A stretch of DNA of 64,000 nucleotides from Pictodentalium vernedei (GCA_031216915.1 CM062295.1:180930927-180994926), one strand, 5' to 3'; positions 41,956 through 53,104 are shown, numbered from the stretch's first letter. Notes: generated by a model not told the origin, from the letters alone. Made by a program: numbers and translations.

Positions 41956-44112
41956 GGTGTATGAGTGTATTTATTAAAATAATTGTTTTATTTTTCAGTT
42001 GGACGAAGACTATCTCAATCAGCAGATAGGAGAAGCATTCTTCCGTGATGATATCAAAGTTGGGAACAGGCGTCATCTTATATTTGCAACAGACAGACAA
42101 TTAGAACTACTTTCGAGAGCTAAAACCTGGTATTTAGATGGAACCTTCAAAGTTGTTGCCGAACCGTTTTACCAGCTGCTTTCTATCCATGGTTTTGTGA
42201 AATCTGGTGACAACTTGAAGCAGTTACCTCTCTGCTTTTGTGTAATGTCTGGCAAGAAAACAGAAGATTACAAAAAGGTAAGTTTTAAGTAATTTTGACA
42301 TTATACATCAAGAAAAATCAAGCGCGTTTGACGGTATAAAAATAATAATTTCGACAAGAATCCTAAAAAAATCAAGAATAATTAAATTGAACACGGTTGA
42401 TAATAAAAAAAATAGACATTAAAACAAGATTCACTAAAATAATAACAAGAAAAATTACATTAAAAACAATAATAGTAGTAAGAAAATACTAATATTTTAT
42501 CTTCTTTTTCTTTCTAGGTACTGAACTGCATTTTGGATCTACTCCAGAACAACATTAATGTGAGAGAATTCGTGGTAGACTTTGAATCGGGTATGTGGAA
42601 GGCACTAAGGAAATGTTTCGACCAACCTAAAATACACGGATGTTCTTTTCATTTTGGACAAGCTCTGTGGCGAAACATGCAGAACAGGGGATTACAGGTG
42701 AGAACATATTTTTTTATTTGGGTTGTGATGTACAAATTTAATTAATTATAATTTATTACATGTAAAACATCTTTTTAATAATAAAAGAAAAATAATTTCT
42801 ACATTAAAAAATAATCAGTAAGTTAAATACATTTAAACACTATTTTTTTTAATCTTACAAGAGAATAGAAAATAGTTTCGATTTTACGAGTTTAACTTTC
42901 AATATATTTCAGCCTGCCTATTCCCGTAAAGACAAGGTGTACAAACTTTTGAGAAAGGTATTTTGCCTACCATTTCTTCCTGCTGAAGATATCCCGGCCG
43001 CATTCAATTCCCTCATGGTAAAAGTTGACCCAAGTTCATCAAGCCTCTTGGACTTCATGGAGTATGTAAAAAAGAATTGGATAGAAAGTTCAATCTGGAG
43101 TGTAGAATCCTGGTCTGTAAATGGTAGAAGATCAGGACAAACAATGACTGCGAAGGTTATCATAATCGACTGAATCAACATGCATCCAAGGTGAGCTCTA
43201 ATACAATTTGTAAAATCTATATATAAATAAATAAATAAAAATAATACTAAAATCAAGAAATTAATAATCATGATACCGGGTAAATATCTTGAATAAATAT
43301 CAACAAATATCAATGTACAAGTATACAGATAAAACGGGAGGAGACAGCGAAATCGCCGCTGGGACGAAATCGCCGATGTTGCCAAAGGTTTAATAATAAC
43401 ACTGAAATACCAGGTAATAAGAATTTAATATCTAGTAAAGACACTAAGTAAAGAAACTAACCTCCATTCTTTTTTTTCAGGGTAACCTACCATTTTATTT
43501 GCTCTTGACCCTGCTCTTTCAAGAAGCCAAACACATACCGTTGTTCGTCAAGATGATCTCGGAGGGAAAGTTGAAACGCAGACTGAGAAACGAAGTGAGG
43601 CAGACACAGGGGAAATTGATGGAATTATGGGAGAGCTACAACAACAGACAAATTTCTACATCTTCTTTCTTGAAAGAATGTGCTGCAATTTATGCCCCGA
43701 ATGGACTGCTACCAGATGACTGTTAGAATAATATATATATTGTACGCATCTATATTTTATATTCAAATTATACTTCTGTTTTTTGTCTGTTCCTATGTAA
43801 ATAACGTTGAATCTATTTTGTTTGTGTCTTATAAAATAAATACCATATTGTCTGTTTCTATGTAAATAACGTTGAATCCATTTTGTCTGTGTATTATAAA
43901 ATAAATACCATACAATTGTGTATTATAAATAAAGTTACCATGCCATACGATTACTTGTCTCTACTTGTTTATAACCCCTGGTTTATAACACCTGGTTTGG
44001 GGGCGAAATCGCCGAGGGGCGAAATGGCTTTGGGGGCGAAATCGCCGGGGGGCGAAATGGCTTCGGGGGCGAAATCGCCGAGGGGCGAAAAGGCCGACAT
44101 TCGCGCCCTGGG

Positions 44113-45386
44113 CTTTCACTCGAATAATGAACTCGGTAATGATATATTTCCGAGCTCATTCGTCTGCGTTAACGTCGGCCTACCTGGACGACATTCTTCA
44201 GAGATACGGCAACGAGTTAACGCTTCAGAACGATGTGCAGAATCTGCTCCTATTACTCCGACGTCTCGGTTTTATAATGAACGAGGAGAAGTCGGTTCTG
44301 GTGCCGTCCAAGTCATTCACTCATCTGGGAATGAGCTTCGAGACGCACAACAATCTCGTTCGTCTGCCGTTAACCAGAGCGAAATTAATCAGTTGTTACG
44401 CTCGCTATTGTCTTCACTCAGACAAAGTTATAGCGAGAGAATTCATCAGACTGATTGGGTTGTGTGGAGCTGCCGCGGATTTTATTCCAATGGGGCGGCT
44501 ACGCACTTGTCCTCTCCAAATCTTTTTGACTCAAAAGAATAGAGTTGGACGGTGAAGATTCTTTCGCTCGTTACGTACACCCTCTTGTAAGTCAAGTGAA
44601 ACAGATTCAGACAGATATTCAGTGGTTTATTCAGGGAAATAACTTCCACTGCAATTGCCGGATCCGAGTTTTACAGTTTTGACGGATGCCAGTTAAATAG
44701 GTTGGGACCCAACATTGAGCCCAACGGTTTTTAAGTACCAGGGTCCTTGTGATCCGTAGTTCCTAATCAAGCACATAAACATCAGGAATTGATGTTATTT
44801 TGGCTTGCGTTACGTCATTGCATGAATATTATCCAGATTGCCCACAGGCAATTCTGTCCGACAATTCGACGGTATAAGCGTATTTTCGGAACTAGGGAGG
44901 TACTCATTCCATTCTGTTATTCACTGTAACGGAATGAATCCTTCTGTTGGTACTAGAACATCAAGTTCTCCTATCGGTCTATTCTATTCCGGGTCGTCTG
45001 AACGTATTAGCGGACTCCCTTTCACGAAAGGGCCGCTTGTTGCAGTCAAATGGACTTTTAACAACGAGTATTTATATCAGATTTGCTACCTATGAGAGCG
45101 GCCAATGATGGACTTATTTGCGACGCATCTCAACAATCAGTTGCAAGTGTATGTGTCAACATGTTCGGAACCTCGAGCGTTTGCAGTTGACGCTCTATCC
45201 ATCTCGTGAGACGGGATAATAGGATATGGGTATCCTTCAGTGCCGTTGATTCAGCAGATATTGCTTAAGTTAAATAATCTCAATGCAATTCTGTTGGTAG
45301 CACCTCTGTCTCCACAAAGACCGTGCATTAATCTATTCAGGTGTCTGTTGTGGCTTATGCTGTGGAAGCTTCCTCCACATTTCGGT
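44113..45386 (+). pseudogene. DIRS RT and RNase H, continued (copy 2)
   Basis: It resumes after the MULE with NSVMIYFRAHSSALTSAY and the catalytic LDD (YLDDILQRYG), then THLGMSFETHNN, in frame 44127-44555. RNase H-like sequence follows to about 45370 with many shifts (44838-45095 is the longest frame). Both domains align with copy 1 but are more decayed. Confidence 0.75.
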
Positions 45387-45620
45387 CCATTCTATAGCTA
45401 GATGGATTCTACTAGCTTTCAGTACTGCTTATGATAATATCTTCAACACAGCAGTCTGCGATTAAGATTTTAGCTCTTGAAGTAAGAGTTCTTTCTACTT
45501 CAGAGGCTTATGCTAATAGCGTTGCTATTACAGTTCTAATGACGGCTGCATATTGGTTTTAGCCTTTCACTTGCACGAATTTATACCTCAGAAATATTGA
45601 GTCCATTTCTAGAGACCAGC
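45387..45620 (+). pseudogene. DIRS tyrosine recombinase remnant (copy 2)
   Basis: After GAAGCTTCCTCCACA the sequence jumps to the last quarter of the recombinase. The His-x-x-Arg region reads LALEVRVLSTSEAYANS, followed by the Tyr region NLYLRN. About 850 bp present in copy 1 (17835-18670) is missing, so the catalytic core is mostly gone. Confidence 0.65.
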
Positions 45621-46635
45621 ATTGTTTAGTTTCGTTATCTGTTGCTCAGAATGTCGTCCACTAAACAGTTGCAACTATAGTTGTGTAGGCTTTTGGTTCC
45701 GGCAGTGACTCTGTGCTGCCGCCCTCTTCGCTCTGGGGTATTTGACCCAGGGCAAGGGGAAGGGGGGGGGGGGGTGTTCCCTCAGGTCACCTGCTTTATA
45801 GTGAAAAGCAAGGGAATACCTCCCCTAGAGTCAGTAATTCTAGTCGGTACCGGGATGATTTTTAAAGTGTAAAGATAATTTTTTACTCATCCATGTAATA
45901 TTTTCACGTGTACCTCGGTGTGCAGTATTTGTATATGTCACATATCATGCAGACGTTAATATACAATTATCGGTCACTTTTAATGAATTTAAGAGTCTCA
46001 TTTATCTGGACTACTTTATTTATCGGCTTTCCTTTAAAAATAATTACCATAATGGATTATACTGGAGGTTAATAGACATCAGTGATGTTATTATGCTCAA
46101 GTACAGAATGGTGTTGTGTCTTTCTCGTTTTGATGCAGAATAGAAAGATACATGTAAAGCCTATTTCTCCTTTCTCCTTGAGGGGATAATTCTGTATATA
46201 TATAGTTGAGTTATTGGATTGCTTTATGTCCTAGGCCCTCCAACCTTTTTACTATTCAGCTAAGTCTGGGTCATTGGTACAGTATAAAAATGTTAAAAAA
46301 TTTATAGTAATTTATATATTTTTTATACTTACCAATGACCCAGACGGGGATGGCCCTCCCATGAGTTGGGAACTCATACCTCCCCGCTGAGTACATAACG
46401 CTTTTCCAGGCACTGCTTGTAAGAATGACTTTTGGCGCCAATTTCGAGACCTCCTTGACACTGCGCATGCGCAGTGGAGGAAAGGTATGGAGGACCATAT
46501 AGGACATGTAATTTTCGGTTTTAGATGCAAATTTTGGGGATTGGGGGGTAAAATTTGTGTTTGGCCCTAGAATTTAAGGGTTAGCACCAGCTAAGTCTGG
46601 GTCATTGGTAAGTATAAAAAATATATAAATTACTA
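45621..46635 (+). mobile_element. DIRS copy 2 3' region and terminal repeat
   Basis: It matches copy 1 18906-19925, including the poly-G tract (45763-45775), CTAGGCCCTCCA (46230), TATACTTACCAATGACCCAG (46325) and the repeated TCTGGGTCATTGGTA (46265 and 46592). No gene. Confidence 0.65.
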
Positions 46636-46639
46636 TAAA

Positions 46640-46893
46640 TTTTTTAACTTTTCTTTAAAAATCTTCTTCTTCAGATCCAGCAGATGAATACTTTTGATAT
46701 TTGGTATGCCACATCCTTAGGGGGGTAAGATTCAAGTTTGTTCAAGCCATGTCCCTAGTTCCATAAAATTTGTCTCTCATGACTTCATTCCTTTGTTGTG
46801 TTGATGAACCATGTCTAACTGAATGTGACCCCAAATACTTCTTTGAACCACTTTGCCCGGTGAGCGATTAAGGCCCCTTGGGGCCTCTTGTTT
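46640..46893 (+). mobile_element. Pearl-like element, right half with tail
   Basis: The body unit continues (CTTCTTCAGATCCAGCAG, TTTGATATTTGGTATGCCAC, TTCAAGTTTGTTCAAG). The tail is CCCGGTGAGCGATTAAGGCC then CCTTGGGGCCTCTTGTTTT. With 32135-32807 it makes one element interrupted by nearly 14 kb of nested insertions. Confidence 0.7.
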
Positions 46894-47165
46894 TAAAAAA
46901 TGAGGCACCGTGATGCCTTTATTTTTTAGGGGCTCAAGTTTTAGAAATTTGTGAACCCACTTACAAATATTTTATATAATTGTCAAGTATGGAAGTATTT
47001 AGAGCATTGGGCTGGGATATGAAGTTTGTTATATTGTTCTTTTTCGCATTGCCTAGATTGTTAAAATCTGAGGGGCCCCATACAGTACAGCTGCTGTGGA
47101 CTGGTCACTTTCCATAGGTGCGCAATATTTCCACAGACTCAATAATATTAGATTCCAAATACCAG
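46894..47165. other. Noncoding, no gene seen
   Basis: It begins with a small palindrome (AGGCACCGTGATGCCT). Nothing else was recognised. Confidence 0.4.
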
Positions 47166-47169
47166 TTAA

Positions 47170-47412
47170 CCCTTTACCTAACATGAAAAGCAGACGACAC
47201 TTGCAAAAAAATTTCTTGAATAATTAATTTTTTTCATTTTTTGTCTCAAAAACATAGGTTATGACCCCTCGTTGGAACGAGCTCGACGAGCTCGTTCCAA
47301 CGAGGGGTCATAACCTATGTTTTTGAGACAAAAAATGAAAATATTTTGAAAATTAATTGGCGATTTTTGAGAATAGCGCTGGCCGGTTTTGGCCGTTACG
47401 TTGGGTAAAGGG
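47170..47412. mobile_element. Palindromic TTAA MITE (copy C)
   Basis: Flanked by TTAA at 47166-47169 and 47413-47416. Ends are CCCTTTACCTAACATG and CGTTGGGTAAAGGG. The core, about 47230-47332, is a near-perfect palindrome of about 100 bp centred on GAGCTCGACGAGCTC, with arms TTTTTGTCTC, CATAGGTTATGACCCC and TCGTTGGAAC. TTAA targets and CCC/GGG termini are the piggyBac pattern. It has no coding capacity and would need a transposase from elsewhere. Confidence 0.85.
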
Positions 47413-47416
47413 TTAA

Positions 47417-48185
47417 AGGAATAATCATCAAAAATTTAATTAATGAACTACCGAGTGTAACCTAGGGCTTCAATAATTAAAATTTTGCTGATGCTGATTT
47501 TTATTTCCTGGTAAATGCACGCGTGGACATCACTGCCCACGCATGGATTACGACCACTCCCTTCACAGGATTAATGCTTGGGACACCTCTACCAATGATC
47601 CTCATTTAATGTAGATCAGATTGCAAACATGGCCACAATGGCGGCTTATAGTTACCATAGAAATCCTATGGAAAATGACATTTTCATCTTCTCTTATACT
47701 ACTGAACCAGTGTGAACCAAACGTGGTAGGAATGGTCTATGGGAGGTCCTCTACAAACAATCCTCATTTTGTTCCGGTCGGTAGAAAAACATGGCTGCCA
47801 GAGGCATTCTTTAATTCTGATTGGTGGATTTCGAAATATCTTCTCTGAAACCACAAGGCCAAATGTATTGAAACTTCACATGGTTGATGACTGGGGTACC
47901 CTCTAACAACAATCCTCATTTAATGTTGATCATGTCACAAACATGGCCACAATTGCAGCTCATAGTCACCATGGGAACCCTATGGTACACCACATTTTTA
48001 TTTTCTTATCTGAAACCACTTGGCCTGTGTGAACCAAATTTGGCACAAATAATGTATGGAAAGTCTGTTTTGCACAGATGAAGGAGCATGGCAGTCCGCT
48101 GCATTCTTTGATTTTGATAATAACTGAGGGCTATGCAGTTCTGCCCTGTGAGCGATTACAGGCTCTTCGGAGCCTCTAGTTAAAA
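47417..48185 (+). mobile_element. Pearl-like element, 3' part with ~200-300-bp repeats
   Basis: AATCCTCATTTAATGTTGAT, CAAACATGGCCACAAT and GGAACCCTATGG recur near 47600 and 47905, with a partial unit near 47760. It ends GCCCTGTGAGCGATTACAGG then CTCTTCGGAGCCTC, a tail variant. The first 180 bp (47417-47600) are unassigned. Confidence 0.5.
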
Positions 48186-48340
48186 CTCTTTCTCTCTTTA
48201 ACTGCAGTGTTAATAGGAGAGACCTCCCTTAGGGCTCTAATAATACAACCAATCAACATTTTTTGACCAGTTAGTTTGTAATCCCCACCTTATATCAGTC
48301 ACTTGTGTTATGCAGTTAAAAAAAATGTTTGAAATTTTGT
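48186..48340. other. Noncoding, no gene seen
   Basis: AT-rich unassigned sequence. Confidence 0.4.
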
Positions 48341-49130
48341 TTCATTTCTTATCCCCCTGCAAGGGAGAGATATAGCGAAGACATCCATCCATCTGTCTGC
48401 CTGTCATCCACCAGTCAATCTGTTCGTCCGAACTTTTTTATATTGTAACTTGAATAATAGTTAACAGGTTTCATTTCTTTATGGTGTATGTCTCTATAGC
48501 AACAATGTCTATGTCAAGTTGGACGACCACTGATATCTCTTGAAAATTATGGGATTTATGGCCCTTTGTAATGCCCCTGACATCCACAGGAGGCTTTGGG
48601 GGTATCTAGAGAAGATCCCCCCCCCCATCCATCCATTCATCCATCCATCTGTCTGTCCGTATAAACATTTTAGATTGTAATTTCAAAGCCATCAGTTCAA
48701 TTTGGATCTCCTTTGGTGTGCTGATAGACCCCTATGGGGAAATGGATATGCACAACGAACGCGTTCCATCCAATAATTTTTCCCAGAGTTATGGCCCTTT
48801 TTCACTCTTTCGGCTACCTCAAACATGCCTATGGGTCGGGGACAGTGGCCCATGCTTTGCGTAGCCCTTGTTATAAACATACCTTGTTTATGGCATAACT
48901 TGAACAATAGTTAACAGTTTTCAATTCTTTTCTGTATATCTCTTGATAACAACAACGTCTACGTCAAGTTCGATGACCATCAATATCCGATGAAAATTAT
49001 GGAAGTTATTGCCCTTTGTGAAAAAATATCATGTGTTATGCTTGTTTATGGAATATATTTGTTTGGGGTGGGGGGGGGGGGGGGGTGAGAGAAAGATTAC
49101 AATCGCTTTGTGATGCTTTTCTTGTTTTAG
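48341..49130 (+). mobile_element. Pearl-like element, CCCCCTGCAAGGG-head family
   Basis: Head near 48352 (ATCCCCCTGCAAGGGAGAGA). CCATCCATCTGTCTG microsatellites occur at 48387 and 48630. Repeated blocks are GTAACTTGAATAATAGTTAA near 48455 and 48897, and AACAA(T/C)GTCTA(T/C)GTCAAGTT near 48500 and 48952. A poly-G tract (49068-49085) and TTTTCTTGTTTT close it. Confidence 0.5.
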
Positions 49131-49699
49131 CCATGGATCCGCATGGTGCTACTGACTAATTTTGTGTTCGCAAATCAACACAATGTCATCCATTCACAGT
49201 GTGTGCTACAATATGCCACATTTTGTTCAAGTTGACCCAACCTTCCAAAATTTAAAACCTGCCAGGGCTAAAAGTCTTGCCCATTTCATTGGAACGGTTG
49301 ATATTTCCCATCTGAACTGTGTTTGGACAAATTTCATTGTACATCTCAGAAGAAAGCTCAATAGCATACATCAGTTCGTTGCAGCTATTGGTTCATGAAA
49401 AGATTTGTCAAAACTTGGATGCATTTTCCATCCCTTCTATTGGAGGGGGTGGGGCACATTGATTTTAATAAAATGAAAATGCCTCACCCCAGTTGTCAGT
49501 CACATTAAATAATTGTAGGATGACCACTCCAAAGTTTTCCACATCTACATTTTTCACTTGAAAAAGGTCCTTCAGTTGACCTATCACTCAAGTACACCTG
49601 GCCGACTGTGTCCAAAAGTTTGCTTGTGAATCCATGTTGGAAGCCAACCATAACATTGCGCATGTCCAGATGACTCCTCGTACTTGAATAAGATATGAT
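49131..49699. other. Noncoding, no gene seen
   Basis: No supported gene. A sequence block around 49585-49860 resembles parts of 54334-54440 (a TTTACC...GGTAAACAAGTTC palindrome). Confidence 0.4.
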
Positions 49700-49741
49700 A
49701 AGGGGACAAAAGCCAACTTGTCAGTTGGCTTTTGTCCCCTT
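49700..49741. repeat. Perfect hairpin, 19-bp arms, 4-base loop
   Basis: AAGGGGACAAAAGCCAACT, loop TGTC, then the exact reverse complement. Confidence 0.9.
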
Positions 49742-50845
49742 TTTACAGCGCGGAGTCCCAGTAGAAACATCAGGAAGTGGCAAAGTGCTTGTTTACCGTG
49801 GTAAACAAGTTCAGCTTTGAAAATAGGGCCCGGAACCAACGCCTGGGGGGGGGGGGGGGGGTCTCTAAAGTGTGCAGCAGGTCTAAACGATAGGCAGAAC
49901 TTGCCTCATCCCGTTGCTGTCATAAGATAGCCAAAAGTACCGAAAGAAACCTTAAGCACCAAGAAGTAAATAACTGCTGCCGATATATTTGCCACAAACC
50001 ATTCCTTCAGTGCAGCGTCTCCTTCCAGTGATTTAGAATACACAAGTTGCAGTTATGAGGAGATAAAAATGGGAAAAAATACAACTGCAAACTGGCAATA
50101 TCTTGGATTCCCAGGTCTTAATGATTACGACAGAATGTGTTAAAAAGTGAGCGTGTGTTAGGATCCTGCGAATCTCACATTTCGATTCGAATCGAATCAG
50201 ACAGAGAATTTCGAATCCCCAGTCGAATCTCACCGTTCTTGAAGTTGAAGATACTACACCTTCTTACAATCGTAAATATTGTCAGTCTCCCTTCATCTAT
50301 TGTATTAACTGCAACTCGTCTGTTTTTTTGGCAAATCATTAAAAAATGCGGAATAGCCCAGGGCTGGGTCGAAGTAGCTTCGGACGCGCAGCCGCTTTGG
50401 ACTCGTCTTCTATCATCGGGTCTTCTGTACAGGAGACCCGATGATAGAAGAAGAGTTCAAGATGAGACACTTGGTATAATTTTGAGAACTTCTCAACGGT
50501 TCGAATTTCCCGAATCAGTGCAGCTCGAATCGAATCAAATCATCGAGACATTTTCGAATCGAAGTTCCAATCTTTGCAGGACCCTAATGTGTGGAGGCTG
50601 GGGAGCGGGAATGAATTAATATAATATACCTTCGAAATTCGAATCGACTGACAACATGCTTTCGTGTTAGACCACCACTTGTTCAAATAACCGCTAACCA
50701 CTCTTTTTTGATGTGTGTACAGGGGCGTGGGAAGAATTTCGAACTGCGTGAGGCACGGTCATCAAAGGACGCCCACGCACAGATATACATCAGTGTTGGC
50801 CCATAAACCTTAGCGACGTGGTAGGAATACAGGGACAGACTAGGC
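49742..50845. other. Noncoding stretch with hairpin
   Basis: It contains a poly-G tract (49846-49861), ATTCGAATCGAATC-rich sequence (50175-50230 and 50520-50560), and an inverted repeat at 50407-50450 (CTTCTATCATCGGGTCT / AGACCCGATGATAGAAG). No supported gene. Confidence 0.5.
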
Positions 50846-51186
50846 AATTTATTTATTTTATTTATTGGTGTTTAAGGTCACATACTTATGCACAATGGCT
50901 AATCATGACGTGACAGTTTTACGGGTGGAGGAAGCCGGAGTTCCCGGAGAGAACCGCCGAGCAACGACGAGCAGCTGTCAGATCCCCAACATCGTAACTC
51001 CACTCTGCAGCACAGACGGGGTTAGATTGGTTCAAGACATGCGCACCATCGACGTACAGTACGCCTTAGAACACGGCGTCATTGCCCAAGGAGACAGCGC
51101 GGGAGTCCGAATCGATCGCTCAGACGGTCACCCATCCTAGGACTAACCGTGCTCGACCTTGCTTAACTTCGGCGATCTGACGAGAA
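50846..51186 (-). mobile_element. 5S rRNA-derived SINE (copy 1)
   Basis: In SINE orientation (minus strand) it starts inside a 5S rRNA-like head (plus-strand CGGTCACCCATCCTAGGACT and CTTGCTTAACTTCGGCGATC at about 51125-51178). A body with GGTTCTCTCCGGGAACTCCG follows. It ends GTGACCTTAAACACCAATAA with an AAATA-type tail at 50846-50870. The 5S-type internal promoter region is what would allow polymerase III transcription. Confidence 0.75.
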
Positions 51187-51187
51187 T

Positions 51188-51475
51188 ATTTATTTATTTA
51201 TTTATTGGTGTTTAAGGTCACATACTTATGCACAATGGCTAACCATGACCGTGACAGTTTTACGGGTGGAGGAGGCCGGAGTACCCGGAGAGAACCACCG
51301 AGCAACGACGAGCAGCTGTCAGCTCTCCAACATCGTAACTCTGAATTCTGCGCCGCGGCACAGGCAGGGTTAGATTGGTTGAAGAAATGTGCACCATGGA
51401 CGTGCAGTACGCCTTAGTACACAGCGATCTGACGAGAACCGGTTACCACAACGCCACCGCGCCCCCGGTCGACAA
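51188..51475 (-). mobile_element. 5S rRNA-derived SINE (copy 2, internally deleted)
   Basis: Its tail abuts copy 1 directly (head-to-tail). The tail is at 51188-51210, the body at 51211-51425, and then a jump to the outer head (GATCTGACGAGAACCGGTTA, GCCACCGCGCCCCC) at 51425-51470. The middle of the 5S-like region is missing. Confidence 0.7.
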
Positions 51476-52485
51476 GGCAAGGAAACGTTACCGGAAAATG
51501 CACCAAGGGGCCCCGAATCCCGAGACATTTTTGATTTTTCGAACTGAACCTATCGCTGCTTCCTTTTTTTGTATCAACTTCATCGCCCATTCGGCAGAAA
51601 TGGTTCCATCGAGGGGGGGGGGGGGGGGGTGGAGGGGGCTGGGGGCGGGGTCCGATCAGGAAGACCATAGTTTTGTCCAATAGTACAAATTTTGATTTTT
51701 AGATTGAAAGAAGACTGTAATGTTTCCTTGCATCTGAGCAGACTAGACTGCTGCAAAATCGAAATGTCTGCTACCTGAACTGCCATTGACAGTCCACATA
51801 GAAAACATTTCGATACATCTGCAGCCTATGCAGTCAGATGTCCATTTTGCCTCTTGGTTATTTTCACGAAATTCCAAGCACCAACTGCTGTTGTGCTGCA
51901 TTAATTTTGGGACCCTATTTTTTTCAAGTGGACCATACGGCCAGTCCTCCTCTGCAGGAAATTAGGAATACAAAACAGAAACCCATGCTTGGGACTAACG
52001 CACCTCCACATTGAAAAAAAATCACATGTTGTGCTCCATATTTACCAAATTTCATTATTTCGGCCCGGTTAGGATATTACAAAGTGTAGCCACAAATGTG
52101 CACTTTTGTCAACTGAAGGTCGCTGAAGAGTCAAATCATACGAGTGGATCTTCGGTCACGCCCTAAGAGGAAAGAGCATGTGAACCGCTTACTGCAAATT
52201 CTCAATAAGATTGCAATGGTGGAAATCCAAGAGAGAACGTACAAGTTTAAGCGGACTACATTCGAGTTATGAGCCCCCCACCCCTTGAATCTCTGGTTAT
52301 GGTATTCTGATGCAAACAGATATTTGATAAATATAATGCTGGCTCCAAATCTCTCTCTCTTTCTCTCCCTCTCTCCCTTCTGAAAAAGGTTGGAGGGTGT
52401 GGGTACATGCATCCGGCTCTTTCGTCCCTGTGTGTGTGTATGTTATGGTCTGATCTATTTCTTCTTCCTCAGTCATCTTTTAACT
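51476..52485. other. Noncoding, no gene seen
   Basis: A poly-G tract lies at 51614-51630. A TCTC microsatellite lies near 52350-52375. No supported gene. Confidence 0.5.
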
Positions 52486-52595
52486 TTTGGGCCATCGGAT
52501 AACAAGGCTGGAAGATGGTAGAAGAAATACAGTGAACCGGCTGAAGGTGGAATTCATTGCCTAAATGCTTAAACCATGTGGCATGTCAGTGGAAT

Positions 52596-52628
<33 letters not shown>

Positions 52629-53104
52629 GGGGGGCTCTGAAGCATCCGCAGCCTCTGATCAAATGCACTTACCATTTAAAACGTTATGTTTGGCGTTAAT
52701 GGAAATCTGACTGACCTGCTGAACAACAAATCAGTCGGGAGTTCAAATTATCACCGAATCTCCTATCAACTGTAAACTGACGTCTTCCATTTGCTGGAGA
52801 CAGTATTTACATCAGACGTCCCCATTCAAGTGCGCAGTGTTGAGAAGGCCCTTGAGGTGCAACATAAGCAAGGAAAATATGTTTACTTTGAAATTCCTAT
52901 CTCTAATATTCCATAAATTTAAATTAAATATAGACAAATTATACATGAAAATGAAGGTTGTGGTGGAAAGAACACGACAAATAGAGTTGACAGCAGGCAC
53001 CAGTGGTTCCTGGAAGTCTGCTATAGAAAATAAAATAATTCCACGTGGTAACCCCGGGAACTGAAGCAAACTAAAGCAGTGTTTGTTTGAACGATTGACT
53101 ACAT

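Larger units (their letters stand above)
40360..43726 (+). pseudogene. MULE transposase, six exons, PHD-like + FLYWCH + MULE domains
   Basis: Exons (all GT-AG): 40360-40823, 41191-41559, 41999-42277, 42518-42697, 42913-43190 and 43481-43726. An ATG at 40360 or 40393 starts it. Exon 1 has a PHD-like zinc finger (CIHCSKQVR, LQCGGCDRWQHRTC, SCNECE). Exon 2 is a FLYWCH-type finger (GYTFVHKKI, WRCSVRGKNSICPATV). Exons 3-5 carry the DDE-type MULE domain (WYLDGTFKVV, VVDFESGMWKAL, IHGCSFHFGQALWRN, NDCEGYHNRLNQ). Exon 6 ends at TAG. Splice phases agree at every junction. Two one-base shifts break it, in exon 2 (about 41440-41460) and exon 5 (about 43125-43140). Both could be real decay or sequence error, so the copy is at best recently dead. 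Confidence 0.85.
39745..44102 (+). mobile_element. Mutator-like (MULE) transposon with tandem-repeat ends
   Basis: A 4,358-bp element. The identical 10-mer GCGCCCTGGG at 39735-39744 and 44103-44112 is its target duplication. Removing the element restores the DIRS reading seen in copy 1. The ends are inverted tandem arrays of about 17-bp units, GGCGATTTCGCCCC and GGCCATTTCGCCCC on the left (39755-39860) and the reverse, GGGGCGAAATCGCC, on the right (43999-44094). The outermost bases of the two ends differ. A six-exon transposase gene fills the interior. Confidence 0.9.
32808..46635 (+). mobile_element. DIRS-like retroelement (copy 2), with nested LINE and MULE
   Basis: This is the same family as copy 1. 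DIRS sequence lies at 32808-33508, 38779-39744, 44113-45620 and the terminal region 46230-46635, and the rest is later insertions. Relative to copy 1 it lacks the 5' leader and gag N-terminus, about 230 bp at the LINE site, and about 850 bp of the recombinase, so it is dead. Both borders lie inside one pearl-like element. Confidence 0.8.
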
